Part shown: piece by piece, positions 45,601 to 52,431 of the stretch | Layout: every line of letters begins with the position of its first letter | Position numbering within the stretch: position 1 is the first letter of the stretch | NCBI GenBank assembly: GCA_016931715.1 | Contig: JAFGEF010000123.1 | Coordinates: forward strand, 1 to 63,405 | DNA from: Sedimentisphaerales bacterium | Lineage (GTDB): Bacteria; Planctomycetota; Phycisphaerae; Sedimentisphaerales; Anaerobacaceae | Reading direction: 5' to 3' | Length of the DNA: 63,405 nt | Notes under the pieces: generated by a model | The model's input: only the letters and a program-made list of their open reading frames with translations | Database searches by the model: none | What the model was told of the DNA's origin: nothing | Position numbers and translations under genes: made by a program

Positions 45601-45702
45601 TTCGATGATTTGATGTATATTGGAACAAACGAAGGATTTTATTGCATTGGAGCGGAGCAATTTCTTGAAATGGTTAGGCAGGTAGAAAAAACTGACAAGT
45701 GA
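42634..45702 (+). CDS. Large exported CsgG-like protein with C-terminal beta-propeller-like region, 1022 aa
   Basis: The protein has a signal peptide after a short lead (MKTIRKFQYLTGIILVCGSA), then two CsgG-like units: about 38-125 (LVERAKIDNLINEMKLTRSG, LSDPNTQLQFGKMI) and about 165-290 (LTERLLPSDFLSEFELARSG). A helical middle of about 430 residues follows, and the last 300 residues contain repeated strand patterns (GNNIFGIRINYVSSSGKCFR, CDIAGAGKYIGIATQKNG) like a beta-propeller. The full set is not a known family to me. The 3' half is far more AT-rich than the rest of the operon. The ATG at 42634 has AAAGG; an ATG at 42658 is possible. Confidence 0.75.
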   Translation: MRLADSEFMKTIRKFQYLTGIILVCGSALFAQEKEEVPSLAILVYCDGGNQDLADKLQPLIEAEASLQWDGRLVERAKIDNLINEMKLTRSGLSDPNTQLQFGKMIPMDCLLTVRVNKESAKTTLSLFPSTTIIHEKEYKERLEPQSLSVNIVTNAIKAYREHERETDKPQISIGSFYGFGLSKQYFHLGNDISVEVRKELVKNKTITLTERLLPSDFLSEFELARSGLTQHIAQNLSAPPSDILLYGEFKAKPEQDLSKPAAELNFKLFIISPTSLCKSRKIEFSCYSDKPEKVVEQALLLIKQSTDEISKNLDNGQKRSFSENEFEEFKKQAFRLMPNPPSEDNYSGNQLGTLEELELPLHMLECAMLFKADDIQTLVCTGTILHGLSRGWRRNISALEEEVLHKAAIDFIERAYFIESNNNTRHSYWNICIYNGKGSPPPDCFHAAQYIWDTRKSEAWEQQDIYWAARRLIELEANIKKKYVFFAEVIHEGNESNFKFFGILFEILLTQAHESRDNLQSKQEYLDALQVLLADDYESIRLTGHLLYMRLYFEGPNENINITKAPIEFAEHFKTALNITIEISKQNKSNELNNYYIEINRFFNTYEKVLNKYNLEDDSDTLRKTFSDLKTQSSYSNSVSTILSMNDLNLLLPQLYEQGKYEQGYKLIIDHFESPVGNNGVSTVKARLIRWLNSFYFAMNGLSPISLNQLNKIEFDDNATGQVLKLITMGNNIFGIRINYVSSSGKCFRLALTDEKANILKQIPSGVCDIAGAGKYIGIATQKNGFHLLDIVSNEIHNFTPGNSGFPNGDIEYIFSFDNSFIIGIEDENTYIYCMEPNTYKIKEIDKKTDLFAQLRQKIGKNKNAKNILGVLNTSSFIKEVNGHVLEWSKSSIPTPSRPNNIKSKQQIVVRNYEEFQPTTFLMPRSNFMDNVLLTYQGIELSYVNDFTLWNNWLIFATANGLYISKIYSNEVNCLISEPDLMFHSLCDFDDLMYIGTNEGFYCIGAEQFLEMVRQVEKTDK

Positions 45703-45713
45703 TGAATTATCAG

Positions 45714-46316
45714 CTACATTGTTTTCAGATAGATAAATTTGTCGTCTTCGGGAGCGTAGAAGTTGGGGATTTTTGCGGATAGACAATAATTGTTTTTTTC
45801 GTAGAACTTTTGGGTAGGTTCGTATCTTTTCATTCCGGAGGTTTCCACGACGGCCAGACGGCCGCCCTGCTTTGTGATTTCCTGCTCTGCAAAATCGAGC
45901 ATGAATTTTCCAACGCCCTGCCTCTGCAAAGATGGATCGACCGCTATCCAGTAAATATCGAAAGTTCCCAAAGTACATGGTGTCGCGCCGAAACAGACCC
46001 AGCCGACAACTGTCGCGTCGCGGGCATCTTGCCCGCGATCAGAAATTGGCTTAACCGAGGGCGAGACACCCTCCGTGTCGCGGGCATCTTGCCCGCGATT
46101 AGAAATTGGTTTAACCGAGGGCGAGACGCCCTCGACACAAAGAATAGCAACATAAGACTGGTAAGTGCATCCCGGTTTTTTCAGTGCGGCTTCAACGAAG
46201 ACTTCTCTGGCGATGTCTATTTCCACAGGCCGGAAAAAGCCGGTTCTTTCGATAATATCTAAAACCACAGCCTCATCTTCGGGCATAGCAATACGTATTG
46301 TTAAATCTGGATTCAT
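45714..46316 (-). CDS. GNAT acetyltransferase with two inserted 20-residue repeats
   Basis: The 200-residue protein has a GNAT fold: MPEDEAVVLDIIERTGFFRP at the start, the acetyl-CoA loop VDPSLQRQGVGKFMLDFAEQ (R/QxxGxG/A), and ETSGMKRYEPTQKFYEKNNY. Residues of about 61-101 are two copies of the unit EGVSPSVKPISNRGQDARDT, encoded by two 60-base DNA repeats (46017-46136). Without them the protein would be the usual 160 residues. It follows the ATP-grasp genes on the same strand, so it may acetylate their product. The stop codon lies only 11 bases from the end of the convergent 1022-aa gene. Confidence 0.88.
   Translation of the reverse strand: MNPDLTIRIAMPEDEAVVLDIIERTGFFRPVEIDIAREVFVEAALKKPGCTYQSYVAILCVEGVSPSVKPISNRGQDARDTEGVSPSVKPISDRGQDARDATVVGWVCFGATPCTLGTFDIYWIAVDPSLQRQGVGKFMLDFAEQEITKQGGRLAVVETSGMKRYEPTQKFYEKNNYCLSAKIPNFYAPEDDKFIYLKTM
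46017..46136 (-). repeat. Two exact-period 60-bp palindromic repeats inside a coding gene
   Basis: Two units of exactly 60 bases begin GTCGCGGGCATCTTGCCCGC. Each carries the palindrome CGCGGGCATCTTGCCCGCG and a second one, GAGGGCGAGACGCCCTC. The units differ at four or so positions. Sixty bases is twenty codons, so the GNAT frame stays open. The same palindrome lies in intergenic DNA at 31142-31167 and a partial one near 58460. Confidence 0.95.
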
Positions 46317-46333
46317 CTATTTTCCAATTTTTA

Positions 46334-46419
46334 TGTCATTGCAAGGAGCGCAGCGACGAAGCAATCTAAATCACATGTTTTGGATTGCCATGCCGTCTTC
46401 CAGACGACTCGCAATGACA
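46334..46419. mobile_element. Palindromic MITE-like element between genes
   Basis: About 86 bases from TGTCATTGCAAG to CTCGCAATGACA form an imperfect inverted repeat with an inner pair GCAATC/GATTGC. Similar pieces occur near 4440 (GATTCCCGCCTGCGCGAGAA) and at the right edge (CCTCGGAATGACAAA). No coding capacity. It sits between the GNAT gene and the adjacent ATP-grasp gene. Confidence 0.6.
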
Positions 46420-46426
46420 AAAAGAC

Positions 46427-47446
46427 TTATTTTATTTTTTGTTTTTCATCACGTTGTCTGATTGCATTTTTCAGCATCATCAGGACGAATTTTTCATAAG
46501 GGATACCCGCCGCACTGAGCGCAGCCGCAAAACCTGCATCAGGAGAAATATCCGGATTGGGATTAACTTCGAGAACAAATGGAGAATCCTTTTCATCAAG
46601 ACGGAAATCCACGCGAGCATAGCCGCTGCAGTGCAGACAGTCCCATGCCTGAATTGCCAGCGAACACACCTTTTCAGCTATCGATTCAGCCAGCGGAGCA
46701 GGAATAATTCGCGGCGTGTTGTTGTATCCGAAGGAGTCTTTGACCCATTTCGCCTGATAATCCACAAGCTTGAGCTGCTTTTTAGAGAAGGCTGAAAAAT
46801 CAATTTCAGCCAAAGGAAGCACTTTAACTCCGTTATCTGATTCGATAACTGAGACATTAAGTTCACGCGAAGGTATAAATTGTTCAACGATAGCGGCATG
46901 GTTGAATTTTTCGTGAATCCACTTAATCCGTGCATCGGCGGCAGAAGAAGGTATCGTAACAACTGAATCAATTTCAATTCCCTCGCTGGCATCGCAGCAG
47001 GCAGGCTTGATAATATATGTTCCCTCTTCCAGAATATCGGCAGGAAGAGATTGACCTGGTTTCACGGAAACTCCCGCCGGACAGGGCAAGCCGGCAGATG
47101 CAAGAATCGCTTTTGCATAAGCCTTGTCCTGAGACAAAAACAAAGCTTCTGTTCCATTACCTGTACAGCCAACGCCGAATGCCTCGCATAAAGCAGGAAC
47201 AACACATGCCTGGCGAATTGAGCCTGCAAATTCTTCCATGAGATTAAAAATGAGCTTTTCCCGCCGCTGTGTCAGAATTTCGGCAAGGTGACGCAGATTC
47301 CTGACAGGCATGACGTCTGATTTGATGCCGAGTTTTTTCAGAGAGTCATTCACAGCGTTAACCTGATCCATCACGCCGGACCGGCTTTCCTGAAAGGAGT
47401 CATCGTCTTCTTCAAAATGGTTATACAGTACTAAAACTTTTTCCAT
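46427..47446 (-). CDS. D-Ala-D-Ala ligase-like ATP-grasp enzyme, second copy
   Basis: The 339-residue protein begins MEKVLVLYNHFEEDDDSFQE and has the ATP-grasp and DdlA-type motifs KAILASAGLPCPAGVSVKPG, GTYIIKPACCDASEGIEIDS, AIVEQFIPSRELNVSVIESD and SGYARVDFRLDEKDSPFVLE with VNPNPDISPDAGFAAAL. Such enzymes form an amide bond between two amino acids or related carboxylic acids with ATP. The ATG at 47446 follows AGGAAAAG and overlaps the upstream ATP-grasp gene by 26 bases. It is unlikely to be the housekeeping Ddl because a related partner lies beside it. Confidence 0.85.
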   Translation of the reverse strand: MEKVLVLYNHFEEDDDSFQESRSGVMDQVNAVNDSLKKLGIKSDVMPVRNLRHLAEILTQRREKLIFNLMEEFAGSIRQACVVPALCEAFGVGCTGNGTEALFLSQDKAYAKAILASAGLPCPAGVSVKPGQSLPADILEEGTYIIKPACCDASEGIEIDSVVTIPSSAADARIKWIHEKFNHAAIVEQFIPSRELNVSVIESDNGVKVLPLAEIDFSAFSKKQLKLVDYQAKWVKDSFGYNNTPRIIPAPLAESIAEKVCSLAIQAWDCLHCSGYARVDFRLDEKDSPFVLEVNPNPDISPDAGFAAALSAAGIPYEKFVLMMLKNAIRQRDEKQKIK

Positions 47447-48443
47447 AAGTTTTCTTTTCCTGTGCGGCACGTTCAAACGCACTTTGAAGAATGGCGTTAA
47501 TTAAATCTTTGTAAGGCATACCCTCCTGAGTAGCAATCATAGGCAAATCGGAATGACTTGGATGCAGACCAGCCAGAGGATTCACTTCAAGGAAGGAAGG
47601 TTTTCCCTGCCCATTACAGCGAATGTCCACTCGGCCGCCGTCCCGGCATTCGAGCACCTGGTAGCATCGAAGAGCCAGCGTTTCAACTTCCTGTTTTTTC
47701 ACCGGCTCCCGCAAGGCTGAATAGCGAATCCTTGTTTCACATTCTTCCTTGTTGAGATAGGAATAAATAGCAGGTTCGCCATCTACAGCGATTTCAATCT
47801 CCATCGTACCAATTACTCTTGCCTTTTGACCAGAACCAACAATACCAACGGTAAATTCTCGTCCGGACAGGTATTCTTCGACAATCACAGGCTGTTTATA
47901 TTTTTTCAGCAGGCTCCTGCAAATCGAATCAAGCTGGCGAGGCGTTTCTATTTTCGACTTCTGGTCGATTCCCTTGCCTGTACCTTCCGCAAGCGGCTTG
48001 GCAAACAGAGGATAGCTCAAACCGACATTTGCGATATCGTCAGGTGATCTTACAACAGCAAAACCGGGGGTGGGCAAACCTTCAGAAGCGACAAGCTTTT
48101 TAGCTATAGCTTTATCGAGAGTAGCGGCACAGACTAACGGGTCAGAAAAAGTATATGGCACCTGATAAAGTTCCAGCAAAGCCGGAACCTGAGATTCGCG
48201 GCTTCGTCCGAATAATCCTTCGGCGATGGTAAAGACCATGTCCCATCGCCGACCTGCAACGAGCGCCTTGCACAGCGCCCAGCCGTTACCTATTCGCTCT
48301 GTTTCGTATCCAAGTGATTCGATAGTTTCCTGCAGAGCACTGATCGTACCTTCGGAATCGAACTCCGCTACATCAGATTCAGAGTAACCTAAAGCTAAAT
48401 AATCGTTTCTTAAGTCGTAAACCAGACCAATTCTTTTTTTCAT
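47421..48443 (-). CDS. D-Ala-D-Ala ligase-like ATP-grasp enzyme, first copy
   Basis: The 340-residue protein begins MKKRIGLVYDLRNDYLALGY and has the ATP-grasp pattern DKAIAKKLVASEGLPTPGFA, PLFAKPLAEGTGKGIDQKSK, PVIVEEYLSGREFTVGIVGS and GRVDIRCNGQGKPSFLEVNP with LAGLHPSHSDLP. It is related to the next gene, so the two probably act one after the other on a small peptide-like product. Both lie downstream of the lysine 2,3-aminomutase gene in the same direction, with a 250-base gap that holds a large palindrome. Confidence 0.85.
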   Translation of the reverse strand: MKKRIGLVYDLRNDYLALGYSESDVAEFDSEGTISALQETIESLGYETERIGNGWALCKALVAGRRWDMVFTIAEGLFGRSRESQVPALLELYQVPYTFSDPLVCAATLDKAIAKKLVASEGLPTPGFAVVRSPDDIANVGLSYPLFAKPLAEGTGKGIDQKSKIETPRQLDSICRSLLKKYKQPVIVEEYLSGREFTVGIVGSGQKARVIGTMEIEIAVDGEPAIYSYLNKEECETRIRYSALREPVKKQEVETLALRCYQVLECRDGGRVDIRCNGQGKPSFLEVNPLAGLHPSHSDLPMIATQEGMPYKDLINAILQSAFERAAQEKKTYGKSFSTV

Positions 48444-48589
48444 AAAACCAACTAATGAACATTTGCAAAAATGTGAAAAGACATATTTGGGAAAGAAAAA
48501 ATGTCTTTTCTAATTTTTTCTTTCCAATCCATTATAAAATAATGCAATAAAACACCCTCTATGTCCCGTGAAGGGCGAAAAAAGATATA

Positions 48590-48690
48590 TAAAAGAGTTT
48601 TGCAAATAACAACTTATTATTTTAAGAAAATCTTTTATCGATTTTCTTAAATAATATATGCCTTTTCCCATTTTTGCAAAACTCTTTTAT
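48590..48690. repeat. Large nested palindrome at the 3' end of the aminomutase gene
   Basis: An outer pair TAAAAGAGTTTTGCAAA / TTTGCAAAACTCTTTTA (17 bases, perfect) encloses an inner pair TTAAGAAAAT / ATTTTCTTAA. A related half-arm TTTTGCAAAACTCTT lies at 53176. It begins right at the aminomutase stop codon (48697) and can form one long hairpin on either strand. It may be a terminator/stabiliser or a MITE. Confidence 0.8.
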
Positions 48691-48696
48691 TAGATT

Positions 48697-50067
48697 TTAT
48701 GCATCAAAAAGGAAAGCAGTTGAACCGACATTCCTTTTAGGGCGCAATTTTTCCCGTCTCTGACCTCGCTGAGTTTTAGCCGGCAGAATAACGGAAGCTC
48801 TTCCGCTGGATAATTCCCAGACACCCGGAGTGCCAATCTGTTCGGTAAATTCATCCGCCGCGGTTTCGACCCCCGGCTCAGGATAATTAACCAGCAGACC
48901 TTCATAATTCCGAAGGACAGTGTGTGTCGGGCTCATTGAGACAACATAGTTCGGCAGAACCGGTATTTTGCCGCCGCCATGAGGAGCATCGACTACAAAA
49001 GTCGGGATTGCAAGACCGCTGACGCGTCCGCGCAGGTATTCCATAATCTCGATGCCTGCACGAACTGAAGTGCGGAAATGCTCAACACCGCGAACCAGGT
49101 CGCATTGATACAGATAGTATGGACGTACTCTTATCCTGACCAGTCCTCGGCATAGCTGCTCGATAATCTGCGGCTGGTCGTTGACGCCGCGAAGGAGCAC
49201 CGACTGGTTGCCCAAAGGAATTCCTGCGTCAGCCAGTTTTGTGCAGGCCGCCGCTGATTCCGGAGTCAACTCGTTAGGATGGTTAAAATGAGTATTTATC
49301 CACAAAGGATGATATTTACGCAGCATTTGCACGAGTTCATCAGTGATACGCATAGGCAGTACAACCGGTACGCGCGTACCGATTCTGATAATCTGAACGC
49401 TCGGCACCGAACGGATAGCCGAAAGCACCGACTCAATCATAGCATCAGACATGGTAAGAGGATCACCGCCGGAGATAATTACATCGCTAATCTCCGGAGT
49501 AGCTCTAAGATATTCCACTACCTGAGCGAGGCGTCGGGGTGAAATCGAGCTTTCTCGTGTTCCGGCAATGCGTTTGCGCGTACAGTGCCTGCAGTACATA
49601 GAACAGGTTGTCGTAGCAATCACTAATGCCCTGTCACGATAACGGTGAATCAAACCAGGCACCGGCATATCTTCATGCTCTTCGAGCGGGTCTTCGCTCA
49701 GGCACGGCGGATCGCACATTTCCTGAGGATTAGGCACGCTCATTCGAAATACCGGGTCCGAAAAATCGATCCGTCTAATCAGTGAGGCATAATAAGGCGT
49801 AATTGCCATAGGATATTTTGCAATTACGGCATGAAGATTCTCACTATTAGACAATCCGGGTACATAGCTGGAAAGGTCCTGAAGCGTACGGATTCTATTA
49901 CGAATCTGCCATCGCCAGTCATTCCACTGGAGTAATGCTTTCGATTTTGTGACTTGTTCTTGTACAGGCGCAGAGGGCGGCTCTTCCACCCTCAATGTAC
50001 TGGGGGGGGGGTCAGATGACTGTTCTTCTTCAATTCCCATAAGAGAGGGAATAAATTGCTGCTGCAT
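48697..50067 (-). CDS. kamA: Lysine 2,3-aminomutase (KamA/AblA-type radical SAM enzyme)
   Basis: The 456-residue protein has the radical-SAM site CSMYCRHC (Cys155, Cys159, Cys162), VIISGGDPL, CDLVRGVEHFRTSV and DAPHGGGKIPVLPNY. The two Asp residues that hold lysine and the Lys that binds PLP are thus kept, so the reaction is very likely L-alpha-lysine to L-beta-lysine. An N-terminal Pro-rich tail contains a C10 tract (coded as D-P-P-P). The C-terminal about 60 residues are longer than typical and Arg/Lys-rich. AAGGAA lies before the ATG. Confidence 0.92.
   Translation of the reverse strand: MQQQFIPSLMGIEEEQSSDPPPSTLRVEEPPSAPVQEQVTKSKALLQWNDWRWQIRNRIRTLQDLSSYVPGLSNSENLHAVIAKYPMAITPYYASLIRRIDFSDPVFRMSVPNPQEMCDPPCLSEDPLEEHEDMPVPGLIHRYRDRALVIATTTCSMYCRHCTRKRIAGTRESSISPRRLAQVVEYLRATPEISDVIISGGDPLTMSDAMIESVLSAIRSVPSVQIIRIGTRVPVVLPMRITDELVQMLRKYHPLWINTHFNHPNELTPESAAACTKLADAGIPLGNQSVLLRGVNDQPQIIEQLCRGLVRIRVRPYYLYQCDLVRGVEHFRTSVRAGIEIMEYLRGRVSGLAIPTFVVDAPHGGGKIPVLPNYVVSMSPTHTVLRNYEGLLVNYPEPGVETAADEFTEQIGTPGVWELSSGRASVILPAKTQRGQRREKLRPKRNVGSTAFLFDA
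50002..50011. repeat. Ten-base G/C homopolymer in the aminomutase gene
   Basis: Ten consecutive G residues on the plus strand (C on the coding strand) encode the end of Asp19 and Pro20-22. A run this long early in a gene can slip during replication and switch the gene off. It is also a common place for base-call errors. Confidence 0.9.
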
Positions 50068-50327
50068 AATATAAATTCCTTAAAATCAACCTTTAATGTT
50101 TCTTTGTTTTTAGACAACTCGCCCGAAAACAAAACATACTTAAATAATTACTGTTTTAATTATAATCAGTTCAATGCTTTTTATTGAATACACTAATCAT
50201 ATATTCACTTACGCACAATTAGTCAATATATTTTATGAAAAAAAAATATTTTTTTTGCATTTGAGAAAATTGGCAGACTATGTACTAAGAATTTTTCATT
50301 CTGAACTTCGATGTACAAGCAATTCAT

Positions 50328-51080
50328 CTACTGCTTTTTCACTTGAATCGCCCGGACTTTTATGTTCCGGAAAGAAATCTGACCGTGATCACCCTGAAGA
50401 ACGATATAGCCGCTGTCAGACTTGGCAAACAGAGGCATCTTGCCAAACTTGCTCCCGGCGACTCTGGCTTTAAAATCTTCACTGCCCAGCACATACTCGA
50501 AATATTTCACGCCATTGATTATATGCTCGCATTTTTCAGGAGTAATCAGCAAAGTGATATGGTTCCACTGGCCGGCAGGTTTCGCAGCATCGAGTATTTT
50601 ACCTGTATTTGGATCCACAGGCGGTTGATACAGCTCATAAAGCCAGCCGCACCGTATCGGGTCCGCTGCATCCTTATTATCCTCAAGCTGGAATTCAGGA
50701 CCAGTCGCCCAGGTCGAACTGCCTTCATCAGTAACATGATATATAATGCCGCTGTTTCCTGCTTCTGTAATGTTATATTCGAGCTTAAGCTCGAACCAGT
50801 CATACTTATCATTTGTGCACAAATCACCCGCGTTACGTGGATTGGCACAGACGAGCATACCGTCTTTCACCTGCCAGCCGGGTCGCACATCCTGACGCTT
50901 GAAAGTATGCCATCCTGACAAGTCATTGCCGTTAAAAAGCAGCTTCCAGCCTGCATCTTTTTCCTTCCCGGTCAGGGTATTTGATATGGCTATATCGTTT
51001 GAATCTGTTTGTGCGTTTATAATGGATACTGGCAATAACAATGAAGTTATAATTACAGCTCTCAAAATATTAGTTTTCAT
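50328..51080 (-). CDS. Secreted DUF1080 (3-keto-disaccharide hydrolase-like) protein
   Basis: The 250-residue protein has a signal peptide (to about residue 23) and one DUF1080 domain: WKLLFNGNDLSGWHTF, GWQVKDGMLVCANPR, DWFELKLEYNITEAGNSGII, GPEFQLEDNK and GQWNHITLLI. The fold is a concanavalin-like beta-jelly roll, and family members include 3-keto-disaccharide hydrolases and carbohydrate-binding proteins; planctomycetes have many. AGGAAAA lies before the ATG. It sits 75 bases downstream of the GH43 gene on the same strand. Confidence 0.9.
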   Translation of the reverse strand: MKTNILRAVIITSLLLPVSIINAQTDSNDIAISNTLTGKEKDAGWKLLFNGNDLSGWHTFKRQDVRPGWQVKDGMLVCANPRNAGDLCTNDKYDWFELKLEYNITEAGNSGIIYHVTDEGSSTWATGPEFQLEDNKDAADPIRCGWLYELYQPPVDPNTGKILDAAKPAGQWNHITLLITPEKCEHIINGVKYFEYVLGSEDFKARVAGSKFGKMPLFAKSDSGYIVLQGDHGQISFRNIKVRAIQVKKQ

Positions 51081-51155
51081 TTTTCCTGCCTTTCACTATC
51101 AAAATAGAAAAACTGGCGGCCAGACTATAGAGAATATCGGCTTTAAACTTTTATC

Positions 51156-52220
51156 TTATTTACTGAAATAATTCAAATCCCACTCGTCAAGCCATTTAAT
51201 CTCGATCCCGCCATTATCGTCAAATTTAAAAGGCAGCCATATATACCTCGAATCCGGCAACTGCCTGGGATTCCACCTGTCTCCCATATAAATAAAACTA
51301 TCCGGCTTACCCGGTACTGACAAAACACAGGTACTCTGTGAACGAAATGTCTGTTCCGAATCATCACCCGCGCACGGATTACCTTTTGATTGCCATGGTC
51401 CAAAAATATTTTCAGCGACTGCGAAATCAGCCGCATTTGGTGTCCAGCCTGTACAGCCGGATGATATAAGATAGTATTTATCCTTATATTTAAATGGCGC
51501 AGGAGCCTCACGGTATTTACCGACAAATGCTCTCGCCCATGTTTTATTTTCTGCCAGAGGCTGCTCAGGTGCTGTATATTCTTCATTCAATCGTACTATA
51601 TACAGAGTCGCGTTATGTTCAGATGCGTAAATCGCATAAGCTTTCCCGTCATCATCCACAAACAAATTCATATCCCGAAACGTTCCTCCAAGCTCTTTTT
51701 GCCGGTCAGGATCGGGATTGGGAAAGTCGAACTCATATTTAACCGGCCGCGTATGGCTTACAAACTCAAACGGTCCCATCGGCTTATCGCTTATCGCAAC
51801 TCCCGCCCTGGCAAAATGATACCCCCCCTGTTCAAGATGCATCCATAAGACATATTTTCCCGTTTTAGCGTTATAAATAACTTTTGGCCTTTCGATAAAT
51901 GTGTTCGTCCTTATATCAGAAGCTAAATCTTCCTGTTTGAAAACCGTTCCTTCGAACTTCCAGTTATACAAGTCTTTCGAGCTGTAACAACTGACAGTTG
52001 TCTTTTGTCGGGAAGTTCTGTCCTCGCCGTACCAGTAATAGACATCATCCCGCAGGATTATCCCGCCGCCATGCGCCTGAATCGCCCTGCCGCTGGTATC
52101 GAGCCAAACTTCTCCGGGCTTAAACTTGTCGAGTTCTGCTCCTCCGCTGCCTTCATCCTGCGCCACGGCGATGCTGTAGCAGCAAGCAATAACAGTCACA
52201 ATATATATCATCCGCTTCAT
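51156..52220 (-). CDS. Secreted glycoside hydrolase family 43 protein
   Basis: The 354-residue protein has a signal peptide (MKRMIYIVTVIACCYSIAVA) and a five-bladed GH43 propeller: EVWLDTSGRAIQAHGGGIIL, VYYWYGEDRTSRQ, VSCYSSKDLYNWKFEGTVFK, IERPKVIYNAKTGKYVLWMH. The pattern is nearest to exo-beta-1,3-galactanase-like GH43 proteins, from memory, but the substrate cannot be fixed from sequence. The ATG at 52220 follows AAGGAATGGCTT; the ATG at 52277 would hide the signal peptide. Paired with the DUF1080 gene, it suggests polysaccharide breakdown outside the cell. Confidence 0.85.
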   Translation of the reverse strand: MKRMIYIVTVIACCYSIAVAQDEGSGGAELDKFKPGEVWLDTSGRAIQAHGGGIILRDDVYYWYGEDRTSRQKTTVSCYSSKDLYNWKFEGTVFKQEDLASDIRTNTFIERPKVIYNAKTGKYVLWMHLEQGGYHFARAGVAISDKPMGPFEFVSHTRPVKYEFDFPNPDPDRQKELGGTFRDMNLFVDDDGKAYAIYASEHNATLYIVRLNEEYTAPEQPLAENKTWARAFVGKYREAPAPFKYKDKYYLISSGCTGWTPNAADFAVAENIFGPWQSKGNPCAGDDSEQTFRSQSTCVLSVPGKPDSFIYMGDRWNPRQLPDSRYIWLPFKFDDNGGIEIKWLDEWDLNYFSK

Positions 52221-52431
52221 AAGCCATTCCTTTATAAATACACTTTTTGTTTCATCACATTTATTATACCCTTCCAAAACATAACATCAATTGGTTCAAT
52301 ATAAATATATCAGCAGCTTTCTTTATGCAGCATCTCACTTGAAATAATACTACCCAATAATAAAGGGCTGCAAGCGCACTGCCAGCAGCCCATATAAACC
52401 TGATTCTTTATTTAATTTTCCGAATTTGTTC

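Noticed and set aside
46017..46136. CRISPR-like array
   Set aside because: Only two adjacent units with no unique spacers and they are inside an open gene.
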